From Phoronis australis (Eukaryota > Phoronida > Phoronidae): a stretch of 27,876 nt of DNA. Of the stretch, positions 1 to 10,970 are shown in pieces. The stretch is taken from contig NMRA01000278.1 in NCBI GenBank assembly GCA_002633005.1, positions 477,686 to 505,561 of the forward strand. Reading direction: 5' to 3'. Numbering within the stretch: the first letter of the stretch is position 1; the number at the start of each line of letters is the position of its first letter. Both the position numbers and the translations under genes were made by a program. The notes below the pieces were generated by a model that worked only from the letters and a program-made list of their open reading frames with translations, searched no databases and was not told the DNA's origin.

Positions 1-15
1 GGGGGGGGGGGGGGG
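1..15. other. Poly-G run at window edge
   Basis: Fifteen G at the very start. This is more likely a contig-end or sequencing artefact than biology. Confidence 0.6.
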
Positions 16-137
16 TTTGCGTTGAAAAACTACGACGACCACAGGAGTTATACGTCGATACAGTTGTAGGTTAATGAATAAACTAAACGTATAAGCGTAC
101 TCGTTGAAACAAATAACGATAAGAATAAACGGCCTAC

Positions 138-258
138 CGGTTTGTGGGCAATGAACAAACTGGTGATGGCCTTTTTGAGCATGGAGACCTCATTGTGTTC
201 CTCAGGATGAACATGGACGAACTCGATCAAACCCACAGGTGTCAGCTCGAACAGGAAC
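138..258 (-). CDS. Lipid transfer protein gene, coding exon 4
   Basis: 121 nt. The acceptor is CGGTTCCAG|GTTCC and the donor CACAAACCG|GTAGGC, ending in phase 0. It encodes FLFELTPVGLIEFVHVHPEE and, further on, LKKAITSLFIAHKP, the most recognisable piece of the family in this window. The next exon should lie off the left edge; the remaining 137 bases show no convincing exon. Confidence 0.82.
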
Positions 259-3200
259 CTGGAACCGTTATCCATTAAATCATATAATGCGGATGATGAT
301 ATAGTTCAAGATTCATGTAAAGGTCTGATGACGCTACAGCCATGGCGCGGAGGAAAATAGATAACTCAATGACGTGGATATTACAAGTTGGCTTCTCTGT
401 ATTCTAAAATCAGCACGCTACAGAGCCATCTCTGAAAACCATCGAGAGGAACCATTTGCTTTTTGTTTGTTTAATACGACGAGGTAGTGTTCCTAATTGC
501 ACTCGAGGAAAGTTCGATGAATGATCGCTTGAACGGGTAAAGTCATCGCTGAATGATCGCTTGAACGGGTAAAGTCATCGCTGAAACTATATGTTTTTTT
601 TTCGATTTGAAATTTTGCGACCACTTCTGCGTTGGACTTGTTCCGTAATGTTGATCGATAGAAATTTACCCGACGTGCTTTAACTTCAAAGCTGAGTTAC
701 CGTAGCAACAGTTAAGTGTGTACTTACGGTTTTGTCAAGTCCCAGTTCTTTGGATTGGTGGAAACTGGAATGCAAAAGAATATTGTTTACGTTCGACATA
801 GTTACCATTTTGGGTGTGTCTACTGTGACGTCCATTTAATTAACCCAGCTATCATTTTGAATCTGTATAACATGGATTTAATTCCAACCCCATGTAAAAT
901 GACCTCAAAGATCATTTTTAAAGTTGAAAAATGATCGAGGTCGCTTTAACATGTCTAATTTTAATATGAGCATCAGCTGTCAGTGGAAACATGATGAAGC
1001 ACTTTCCAATAAATAAGAGCATCGACAATCAGTGAAATAATGACTCATCGATCCCTGGCATACAAAGGTGATTCTATTTTTGCAATTTTTGAATTGCTGA
1101 GGAGAGGATTGACATAACGGTTCAACCTAGTGGACACAACGTACGCAGTGGGTGTGTGTGGAAAGGAAACTGGTTGACTTGAAAGACAACTGTCCACACG
1201 ACTAAGGAGGACTGTATTCAGTCTTTATAAGTTTCCATGGTCGCGAAAGCAGCGGGAATGGAATGTATAGTAAACTTTTTTGACTCCTTATGTTAAGCCA
1301 GCTTCGCCCAAGAGTGACGCACAAGGGAACAACCGCCCTCAGATCGGCTCAAATTCTCCCTCCCTTCCGAATGTTTGTCCGTACCCTATCAATTACGCCT
1401 TTTGTCTCCCCTAATTAGAAGTGGTGTCTGAAGCACGTGACTGTTTTTGACTGAAAACCATTTCCCAGTGCTTTGTTTTGATACCCTCCCCATCCCCCGC
1501 AGCTTGGCAGTTCTCTAGACAAGTTTCAACAGCGAAACATTGTCACTGACACGCGTTAAAATTCTACCCTGCACTAAATTTAGGCAATTGTGCGCCCTCC
1601 GTCGGTCGTTACAAAATACTCCTACTTTGTTACCGATTACAGCTTCCCATGTCCCAACAATTTCGCGTTTAGTATTTGGGTATGGCGCCAGTGGTTGGTG
1701 CTCACTCCACGGCTGGTTATTCATGGGCAGATGCTCACTCCACGGCTGGTTATCCATGGGCAGGTGCTCACTCCACGGCTGGTTATTCATGGGCAGGTAT
1801 AGTCTGCTATTACTGTACTTACCAATATCTTTACCCGTCAAACTCTGTGCGACGCTGTCCACGTGGAGGGAATAGATTGTACCGGTTGCGTCTTCAGTGT
1901 CTTCATGGTGACGGATTCGTAACTGTGAACAGTATCCGAAGTCAATGAAATAACGTTTTGAAAGTACTGTAACCATTTTGGTAGCCCCCGTCTCAGTAAC
2001 ATACAATGTACAGCGCCATCTTTGAAAAACCATTGTTATATTCATCTTTAGGGTGGAGACGTTTGTTTTTTGTTTTTAATTCGGTGAGTTTACACGTATG
2101 AATTTCCTAAATGTGCTTGATGAAACCACTGAGTATGGGTCATTTATTGTTTCAGTGGAACGTTTCCCGCCGCTAAATTGTGACCAAACTAGTGGTGCGG
2201 GTGGCGCACCTTCTGTAAAACAATAATTTTTGATTTGGACTACTTTCAGTAAAACCGGTTTCAGCGTCTTCCTTGCTCATATTTGAAACGATTTCTGAGC
2301 CTGAGAAGAAATTACAGTTGACAATTGTTTAAGACGAGGCTCTGAAAGTTTGCTGGACACGGCGGACTAATTTCTGCCGCCCACTGAAACAGCATTACGG
2401 TCAACGTTATCAATTTCAACGTCAAGCAAAATATAAGAAGATTACGCTGCTACTGTGAAAGGTCAATTACCTAAGGAGAAATTCGCTTTTGATGCAAGAC
2501 TAGGAAGGGTTTGTAGCCGCCGCTTTAAATGAGTTCCAAGACTTTTTTTACCACGTGGTGACCTCAGTTGAAATTTCGTGTATCCACAACTATGGTTTTT
2601 TTCGCCTTATGGATGGATAGGGTATGTAAAGAATCCGCGGAGTTACGAAATTATGGCAAAGTATCTATTTTGGTATTGCTAAGAAATGCTTTTGTCCTCA
2701 TTGGCGTTTCTTTGGATAACAGAATAAAGAGTGTTTTCCTTCAACAAACTGATTAATCAGTGTCAAATCACTTGTCTTAATCATTTTGAGTTAAAAAGTT
2801 TTGTCTCTTTATTGCAAAGCGAATTTTAAACATCAGGAACGGTACGTTTTGGAATAAACTACGGTTGTTGCGTGTTTGCCTTAGTTTTGTACTCACAACT
2901 TGCTTTTGTTGGGACGATCATCACGTGATCACGTACGTTATCGAAAATGTGTTTGCTCACTGAATACGTGCTCCATAGTGAATAAATACAACTGGGGTTT
3001 TCATGGCTCCATAGTGGCAAAGATAAACATGAAGGTATTAAATATTCAAAAACGACTACTTAGTGTTGGGCAGGCGACTAAAAGCGTTTGCAAACAAATA
3101 CTGCATTGTAATGAAAGGTAAGTGAAGGTCAAGGCCTACACAACTTACTAGGCACGGCAGTCAAACACTCATTGACAACCTACCAGGCACGGGCAGTCAA

Positions 3201-6200
3201 ACACTCATTTACTGTACGGCTCATTTGTGACCGCTTAACGGGCACGTAATATGAACTGTCTGCGTCCTTGTTACCAAGAAAAGGAGCGGCAAAAATGAAA
3301 ATTTTGCCTATTGTTTTAACTCGAACAGAATTGGTAACTGTGCTGTAAAATTAAACCGTTTTCTCAGCACAATCGTGAGTTTTGAGCAAAATAGACAAAA
3401 ATTAAATGATTTTCTGAATCGTTTAATCAGCCCAATCCGAGTTTTTAGCAAACGAAAATAGAACTAGGTCGTTTACTTCAATAACATCGGTCTGATAAAA
3501 TTCCTTACCGTTATCGGATTCGATTTCCGTTGCTAACTCGTTACATGCAATGCGTACACGTGTCATTTTCGAATTCTCAACTTTAAGGTTGTCCAACCCA
3601 AACAAACTCTGAACCACTGATCATTTCGCAACACAAATAGAATGTTGTCACGTTAAGTAATGTTATGAAACCGACTTTATGAGAGTATAAGGCTTAATTT
3701 GATCCCGCTGAACAGACGGATAGCATATTTAAACTATTTCGTCGACGCAATCTGTTTTTAGCAAAATTACTTAAATTAAACCGTTTTCTCAACATAATTG
3801 TGACAGGAAAAATAACATAAATTAAAATGGTTAAAATCTTGCCGTGCGTTCAAGAACCAAACTTTTGATTGAGACCACTTGCCGCTATAAAATTTAAATG
3901 ATTTCAACTTGTTCCTTATTAGATGAGAATCGATTTCTGGGTTTGCAAAAAACTGACAGCTCGTTATTCCTTAAGACCACACTCGACACATACTGTAAAA
4001 TGACGTCACAACTCAGCACGTGGAGATAAAGAAACAAAGAACTGTCGCCGGGTTCTATCCATGCTTTGAAATCATCTCCATTTTGTCTAAGGAACAAATC
4101 GAAACCAATTTCCCAGTTGGTCTAAATCAAAAAATTCATAAAAGGTGCGATGATTTACGTAAATTTAAACGAGTCTTCTGCAAAATCGTGCATTGTGAGC
4201 AAAATTACGTGTCTGTAAGCGTCGGTGTGTGAACATTTTTTTTTCTTAAAAATCGTTTTAAAAGTCTTATTTTTGATAGCCTCCCAAGCAAATGTGGAAG
4301 ATTTCAAAAACAATTACTTGCAGCGTTTCAGAAAACAATGCATAAAACCTGGTATATGAAAGTATCTGATTTATGCTCTGAAGTCAGTTAACTTTGTACG
4401 ATTTTGTAATGATGCTACATAACCTTAGGTACAATAGAACGAGTACATATCTATGGAACTGATAATTTACTTGTTTCAAAACGGCTTTATACTTGTGCTT
4501 TCTATCAAAAAAAAAACACAATTAAGATTTAGCCACGTCTTGCCGTCATAAAAATGGCCTTATCATGTTCCTTACACAGGTTAGACGTGATGTTTGTGGT
4601 CGGGAAGAACTGACAGTCGTTTACGTCTTCAAGCGAGGCTAATGAAAATGATCTGAAGTTCTTTGAACTTGGCCAGTTCTTTTAAACCCTGAAATCACCT
4701 TCAATTTGACTAAAAACAATTTGCTTCCAAGTGTTTTAACAGACAGTCCATACAAAAACTTGCTTGACAAAAAGTGCAGGTGTAATCCCACTTAAAATAA
4801 TTACAACATTGAGTGCTCCAAATTTCCTTGTTTAAAATTGTTCTGTAATGTAATGTTTTCATTCTACTTTCTCTCTAATTAATGGAGGAATTTTTCTCTA
4901 CCACCTTTACGTTATTTGCTGTCTTCGAGGACAGCGGATTATGGTCTGACTCTTTTTCAAAATAAACCATCAAAGTTATAAATTATCAATTCTGTCTTCT
5001 GAAGGAGGCTTAAATTTTTTAAATCCTCCGCAGTTCCAACTCTGTTTTGCAAATGATTTACAAAATAATTGTTGGTGAGTATGCGCGATATTGTGGGCGA
5101 CTTCATATTTTGGTCACCGAAATTTAAAAAGCGAAAACTGGAAATTTTTGATAACTTATACATTGTAATTGTTGTGTTGTGTTTGAGAAGACGTTTTGCT
5201 CTCTAATTTGGCTATATTTCAAGTCATTTTATGATGTATTAAACAAAGCCATTTGTCATCGTTACGTTATGAAGTTTTACGAGGTGTAGAATGGGTAAGC
5301 TACTTTTCATTGAAATATGACTGTGATCAACGTGTAATATACGCAATAAAAACTAAAATTCTAGATTATTTTGCAATACTCCGAAATAGTGCCCTCAACG
5401 CAATTACCTTTTTATATTTGAATTAATGTAGTTCTCTGTTAAGTATCCGTAAAGATGTAAGCATAATTAACAAATTAGTTCGCAGATGAGTGTTTTGTTT
5501 ATGGCATTTAAAACATTCTTTCGAAATTCGAACTGGCGCATTTTTCCTGTGAATTTAAAAGGCTGACGGTAGGATTTTGAAAAATTACATAAGGATGGAT
5601 TTTAAAACTGTAAGCAAATATGAAACGGTTGTGCTTTGCGCTCACGTTGTTATCACTGTAACTCGGGTGTTGAGTAGAAACAACTTTTTAGCGATTGTCA
5701 CTCCTCGGGTGTTCAAGATAAATAATGTCCGAAAATTATACTCCAATAGCGTACGAACATAACCTGGTGCGACAGTTGTTAACTTATTTAGGTGCTGTAC
5801 TTAAAACGGAGTATATTCGGAAACTGGCATATTTTTTACCTTCCAAATTCCCCAAATATACGCGCGGGCCTAGAAAGGAAAATTTATCAGCGACCTTGGC
5901 ATGCAATAGTTAAGAGAGTGTTTGGTGCCAACGCTACCGTTAGTTACAACACTTATAAACACGTGTTAAAATAAACTATTGTCATTCCTCATTTAGCTTT
6001 CAATTGATTTTGTTTGTTAATTTATGACGCTGTTAATTTTGGGAAACCTTGTAATAGATTTTTCATTGTGGCTCCGTGAGTAGGCCCATGGGCCTATGAG
6101 GAATTCTCCAAATATTTGTAGAATATATAGATTAGAGGCATAAAATTAATTAACATTTTCAACCAAAACATAAACTAACTATTTAGTGAATTTCTAACAA

Positions 6201-6427
6201 ATAATCAAACGGAAATAATTGAATTGAACTAACAAATCGCCTACCTTGATAATATGGGTCACATTCTGAACGCCGAGTACGTCTGAGTCTGATTTGTACG
6301 TGTAGTGATAATCAATTCCGGGTAAAAACCTCACGTCAGGCGTTGCATTTGGATCGCCTTCAACTCCAAACAACGTTAGCCAACAGAAAGCGATAAGTAC
6401 AGTCGCTCTTCCCATTCTCGTGCGCAT
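138..6427 (-). CDS. Large lipid transfer protein, N-terminal four exons (5' end of gene; continues off left edge)
   Basis: Spliced minus-strand gene: exons 6427-6245, 1922-1823, 764-728 and 258-138. The phases agree at every junction (0, 1, 2), giving 147 residues with no stop. Seen: a basic start then a hydrophobic signal peptide (residues about 8-24, cleavage likely after VEG), then GIDYHYTYKSDSDVLG, which fits the first beta strands of the vitellogenin/lipoprotein N-terminal domain. Exon 3 ends and exon 4 begins with TKPFLFEL, followed by GLIEFVHVHPEE and LKKAITSLF. This matches the family pattern of a KP-x-F strand, a G-x-I strand, an acidic pair and then LKK/R-x-I-x-S-L/A. Known for the family: these proteins load or carry lipid in the secretory pathway or circulation (vitellogenin, apolipophorin, ApoB, MTP). 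Which member this is cannot be decided, because the rest of the protein lies outside the window. The stretch between the first strands and exon 4 is short for the family. Confidence 0.8.
519..582. repeat. Exact 32-bp tandem duplication in gene 1 intron 3
   Basis: Two identical 32-bp copies (519-550 and 551-582), unit beginning GAATGATCGCTTGAACGGGT. The rest of the 259-727 intron shows nothing else. Confidence 0.9.
728..764 (-). CDS. Lipid transfer protein gene, coding exon 3 (37-nt micro-exon)
   Basis: Only 37 nt, and found by joining phases rather than by an open frame. The acceptor is TTTTGCATTCCAG and the donor AAAACC|GTAAGTAC. With the base left by exon 2 it encodes VSTNPKNWDLTKP, whose last proline codon is completed by exon 4. 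The TKP-FLFEL junction restores the family motif, which is the best evidence that the exon is real. Confidence 0.75.
1699..1799. repeat. 33-bp minisatellite, three copies, just inside gene 1 intron 2
   Basis: Period 33 (CTCACTCC recurs at 1701, 1734 and 1767). Because 33 is a multiple of three, the frame of exon 2 runs on through it on the minus strand as three copies of an 11-residue unit containing NQPWSEH. The remainder of the intron (765-1822) has no other recognisable feature. Confidence 0.85.
1823..1922 (-). CDS. Lipid transfer protein gene, coding exon 2
   Basis: 100 nt. The acceptor is GTTCACAG|TTACGA and the donor GATATTG|GTAAGTAC is near-perfect. It enters in phase 0, which fits exon 1, and leaves one base. 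It encodes LRIRHHEDTED followed by TIYSLHVDSVAQSL, a charged strand and an alternating hydrophobic strand as expected for the N-terminal beta barrel. Confidence 0.8.
1923..6244. other. Gene 1 intron 1 with degenerate repeats
   Basis: A 4.3 kb intron. An imperfect duplication of about 35 bp lies at 3140-3210 (GGCACGGCAGTCAAACACTC and a near copy). A diverged unit of about 45 bp built on TTAAACCGTTTTCTCA and GAGCAAAATTA recurs near 3351-3395, 3401-3459, 3746-3804 and 4160-4206. A 16-bp perfect palindrome, TAGGCCCATGGGCCTA, lies at 6081-6096. No supported exon on either strand. Confidence 0.55.
6245..6427 (-). CDS. Lipid transfer protein gene, coding exon 1 (signal peptide)
   Basis: 61 codons. 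Two in-frame ATGs compete, at 6427 and 6415; the second (MGRATVLIAF) gives a cleaner signal peptide. The exon ends ATCAAG|GTAGGC in phase 0. It contains NAT and NVT glycosylation sequons. An upstream out-of-frame pair of ATGs opens a short reading frame in the presumed leader. Confidence 0.8.
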
Positions 6428-9400
6428 GTGGCGTAATCCTAACAAACTTTACAAGTTGGCAAAATTTTTCGCAGGACGACTCTCCATCATGGCTATGATG
6501 TGGTTTGCTGGAGCTATTGACAGTAGATCTTCCCTACGCTTCTGTGTAAGCTATTTTGTTATGCAAACACACGGTGAGAGCTCGGACGAACTGAGGCATT
6601 GTGAAATATTTGGACATTCGCGCAAAGTGTGTTTGCATAACGCTCGTATTGATGGAACTTTCTAAAGATGAATTCGGACAGTTAGGTTATTCTTGTACCA
6701 CTACAGTAGTAGCGATGATGGGTTCATAGTTGGGTTTATTTGTCAAATATACGTTGTCAAATCACGTCACTTTATTATGCTTATTAAAAAAGAACATTAT
6801 TTACCTTTAAAAGGCGTTATTCACGATCGCCTGCAGACAGCGCATTACCACACACTTTTGTGTGTCCAATGCAATAAACCTAGAGTTGTGAAAATAATTA
6901 CAGACACAGTCCTTTCTAACACAAATTTATACTCTCAGTTAACTGGGGTATGTCTTTATGAATAGGTCAAGTTTGACTTGCTACTTGGCTGGGATAACTT
7001 AGGCACATTGCCTAGCCTAGTTTTAGTGCAGTATAAACGCATTCCCATAATTGAACTCTTCCGTCTCTACATTGTCTTCACATTCCCTGTTGCTGTCGCT
7101 GTCGTAGTTAGAACGCCCGTTAATCGCGAAGTATTAGGATTTCATTTTTCACCCAGGTGCGAAAAGAGTAGCGCCTTTCTTGTTTTTGCCATGCTTTCAG
7201 TAAGATGTTCAACACTGTCTTACGACCCGTCATCATCCCAGAGGCCTGTCACGGAGCGGCTAGATAGACATATTTGTTTCCTAGTACACGCACTCCTCCA
7301 AAATGTCTCCGTTGATTGCCAACCTCAGTGCCCCACACCGCACGCAAGGACCCTGTACTTAAATTGGTTCACTAGCCTCAGTCAACTTTTTGGCAGCTAG
7401 GCTACGATGTCATAGTGAATAAGCCTTTCTAATGTTGGATTGAGTAAGTGGCCCCCACCGCCGGGGACCGCGCTACTGACCTCGAAGACCCCACGCTATC
7501 TTGACACTGCGACTGTGTAGGATATTCTATGGAGGTGGAACTGTCGAGATCTGTATACAACTTGTTGTCTCTAATAGACGCAATTTGGAAATTCTGAGAT
7601 TTTAAATCTGCAGCCGTCACCGTATGGAAAGTTTTCTTGTGACCAGGGACTGCATGTTTTTCTTCAGAATTTTGCGTCGATTAGCACAGGCGCCACCTAA
7701 ATTTTTTTTGGCGCTAAATGGGTTCAATTAATGTCAGGTATAAACGAAAAGATGACACACTTGTGTTGACCAATAATACATGTTCAAACGTCATTTGACC
7801 GTTTCACAGATTCTCAACTTGTCACTTGTTCTGGCTTTGTATTCATTTTACATTGCAAGTAATAAAATAAACCCACTGGTCAACGGAGATGTCAACTAGC
7901 TTGTGAAACAGTAAGTTAAACGACTGTCTGTTGGCAAATGTCGCAAAACGTATTTTGGCTTTTCAATTCATACATGAACTGAATAAAGTCAATCAATTTC
8001 TCAAGAAGTTTGTTTATCATCTGAAATCATAAGGCGTGATTGATCGTATAAAGGTTCGGTGAACACGGCGGGTCCAACACCGGCAAGAGCGGTACAAGAA
8101 ACGATACAAATTTCACGAAACCACTTTTATTAAATAAAGTCAAACAAGACATTACCAAAGAAAAAAGTCGCATGCAACGTTTAGACATAATATCAATACA
8201 TTGAGTTATTGCCATGCTTATACAGTATAAAATCATTGCAGTATAGTTTCTCTAATGAGCAGTAGCTGAGTTACAAAATACTCCATGTATAACTTATTCG
8301 GTGGATATGTTTGATTATCACAGAACATCAAATGCATTTTTCAACAATCACAACTTGGCGAGTGATTGAGCGATAATGTAGCTGTCCAGCCGATAACCTT
8401 TATGTAGCCCAGCCCGGGTTCCTGGTCAAATATCATCAGTGTGACGAGAAAGCCATAAAACTTTTTCGAGTTGGCGAACCTTCTACTATCGGTCCGCTTC
8501 ATATCAGTGGCAGGTGACATCTCGCTTTTGAATGATGCTGTCGTCATGACAAGGCATAATTAAATATCAACAGCCGAGATTTCACAATTTCCATGATTAG
8601 ACCAAAGTTAGAAGGAAACACCCCTTTAAGTATCATAAAACCAGTTTTGAATGTATTTTCAAAAATAAAGTTTATGTAAGAAAATTAGTAGCTGCAATGA
8701 AAAAGGGCTAAATAAACATAGTAATGTTAAATATAAACTCAAAAAACCAAAACGAGAAAACTTCTCCATCACCTGTCCCGTTAATCAGTCCGAATAAATA
8801 TCTCAAATTCCAAAAACACACAATCAGAAAGGTAAAGTGTATATTTAATCAGGCAATACACGCAAAACAAACTTAATCCTCAAAAACCACATCATAAAAT
8901 TCAACACTGCTTGAAGATGTTCAAAAACGCCACTGAAAATATGGTAAAAGGACACTACTTGCTTCAGCTCCACATGTAATGTTACATTCCTGGCATTATC
9001 ACGCAATCACTGACTTTCTCTGAGGTCATTATGTTGTTTTAAGACCCCAGAAAATGCTAACTACAGACCCAACATAACTGCACAAAAGGTAAGATGTTAT
9101 TACTACATAATTATTATTACCATTAACTGTTTTTTTTCCACAATCTGGTTGATCTGAAAATTTCGCACAGCCAGGTGAAAATAAAGGCACTTTGGGAGGG
9201 GGGTAATCAAGTTAATTTTAAGAAAAAAATCTTCACGGATGTAGAATTTTGCTTTCATTTCGAACGTTGAAACTGACAAGAAAAACAAAAACTTTCAAAA
9301 TTAGAGATTTGACAGAATGTCTCTTTTTTCTTATGACCTTGTTTCCAAAAACTCAGAAAACACTCCAATTGCCTAGACCAGTTCTCCCTATTGGTCCCAA

Positions 9401-10030
9401 AATTTCAAATTCTAGAGTCCAATCTGAAGTGGTACTTGCAAGTAAAACATGTGGCATCATATGGCCACAACATGTCAAAATTCAATTAGACCAGAGATGT
9501 GAATTATGAAGTGGCGCGCAATGGACTATCAGGGTTTTAAAAACATTTTGCGGAGAAAATGATGAAATACAAATCACCAACTGTGAAATAAGACAAGTTA
9601 TCACTTCTATGGTTTCACTGAAGCTGCAATTAACTAATTTGGCTTAGTTAGCCACTTTTTTTGTATTTCACCATACTTTTGAAGTTGACAACTTTCAACA
9701 TACAGAAGTATTAATTTGTGAGATCACAAGGTCAAAAGGGTTCAGAATACAACTCAATGTGAATTATAAAGTGGAGGGCAAATTAAAAATACATTTTGTA
9801 GAAACAATTATGTGATACAAATCATGAGCCCAGCCAGTCAGCACTATGACACATTGAGTTGCTGACTATCCATCTGCCAAATGTTATTTTATGACATTGG
9901 CTCTAGAGTACAAATCTACATAATAATGTTCAGTTTTGTCAAAACAGTTTCGAAAACGAAATACCATTTGCCCAACATTTTGTGTAATAAAAAGGTGTAG
10001 AATTACCATACCACAAGTGTGCCTACTCGG
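6428..10030. other. Intergenic region between the two minus-strand genes
   Basis: It holds the presumed leader and promoter of gene 1 on the left and the 3' untranslated region of gene 2 on the right. Possible poly(A) signals for gene 2 on the minus strand are a weak CATAAA near 9889-9894 and an AATAAA near 8126-8131; neither is certain. A diverged direct repeat (about 9495-9576 and 9756-9824, sharing GTGAATTAT-AAGTGG and GATACAAATCA) looks like old transposon debris. A 68-residue minus-strand frame at 8547-8341 has no recognisable domain and is left uncalled. No other gene is supported. Confidence 0.5.
6558..6641. promoter_or_regulatory. 15-bp perfect inverted repeat with octamer-like cores upstream of gene 1
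   Basis: GTTATGCAAACACAC at 6558-6572 and its exact reverse complement at 6627-6641, 54 bp apart and 130-215 bp upstream of the gene 1 start codon. Each arm contains ATGCAAA, the core of POU-factor octamer sites. No TATA box was found nearby. A regulatory role is inferred from position and symmetry only. Confidence 0.35.
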
Positions 10031-10970
10031 CTACACTAAGGAGATGTTGTCCAGAGCTCCACGGACATCACCAGAGGACAAGGACTTGCGTCGGTCACCC
10101 AAAATTAAGGAAGGATGTTGGTTTGTCTCCTCTGTGAAGACACTATTGAGACTCTCCATACTTGGACACTTTTCAGGACTTTTTGCCTGGCTGCAGTGAC
10201 TTCTCGCACTTTCTGTACGACTTCCCTCCTTCTGGTCAGTAGGGCTATCCTTGCGGTCACTTCCAGCACTTGCCGTACGACTTCCCTCTTTCTGGTCAGT
10301 AGGGCTATCCTTGCGGTCACTTCTAGCACTTCCCGTACGACTTCCCTCCTTCTTGTCAGTAGGGCTATCCTTGCCGTCACTTCCAGCACTTCCCGTACGA
10401 CTTTCCTCCTTCTGGTCAGTAGGGCTATCCTTGCGGTCACTTCCAGCACTTCCTGTACGACTTTCCTCCTTCTGGTCAGTAGGGCTATCCTTGCGGTCAC
10501 TTCCAGCACTTCCTGTACGACTTCCCTCCTTCTGGTCAGTAGGGCTATCCTTGCGGTCACTTCCAGCACTTCCCGTACGACTTCCCTCCTTCTGGTCAGT
10601 AGAGTTATCCTTGAACTCACCGTTAACACTTCCGGTATGACTTTCAAAACTCTGGTCATTCTTGTCAGTAGGGACAATAGGAGCCGTGGTTTTCAACAGC
10701 TTGCTTCTGTTGGATGATGCGGAGTGTCGTGGTGAGGGTTGGGGAGAGGAGCGCGGACTGGTGCCCTGGGCCCAGGCTTGGGGTGAGGAGCGCGGACTGG
10801 TGCCCTGGGCCCAGGCTTGGGGTGAAGGGGTTCGAGAATGTGGCTCGACCCTTAAATCAGTATCTTTACTCCAAGCCATGGAGGACATTGGTTGCGTGGA
10901 GATGGATGGGGTGGTCTCAGGTGGAAGTTGAAGTTCCTCCATTTCAGGCTCTTCGTAGGCACTCTGGGAG
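10031..10970 (-). CDS. Gene 2 exon K, last coding exon with 20-residue repeats and PDZ ligand
   Basis: 940 nt from acceptor CCTATTCCAG|C to a TAG stop at 10033-10031. It starts SQSAYEEPEMEELQLP, then a duplicated 13-residue unit SPQAWAQGTSPRS, then seven 20-residue repeats of consensus DRKDSPTDQKEGSRTGSAGS (10618-10199), then a tail ending LDNISLV. The repeats are Ser/Thr/Asp/Lys-rich, free of hydrophobics and likely disordered, with repeated S-P sites for proline-directed kinases. The last three residues, S-L-V, fit a class I PDZ-binding motif. Confidence 0.85.

Noticed and set aside
3423-3617. Minus-strand segment with acceptor GTGGTTCAG and donor GATAACG|GTAAGG as an extra gene 1 exon
   Set aside because: Exons 1 and 2 already join in phase and in sense; this segment overlaps the degenerate intron repeat and shows no family resemblance.
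6978-7400. 140-residue plus-strand open frame
   Set aside because: No domain, no good splice or start context, and ordinary intergenic composition; likely chance.
8341-8547. 68-residue minus-strand frame (MTTASFKSEMSPATD start)
   Set aside because: Codon choice looks mildly gene-like, but there is no recognisable family, no splice partners and no convincing start context; left uncalled.
10115-10717. Long plus-strand and alternate minus-strand frames over the exon K repeats
   Set aside because: They are shadow frames created by the 60-bp periodicity; the minus-strand frame that joins in phase to exon J and ends at 10031 is the real one.
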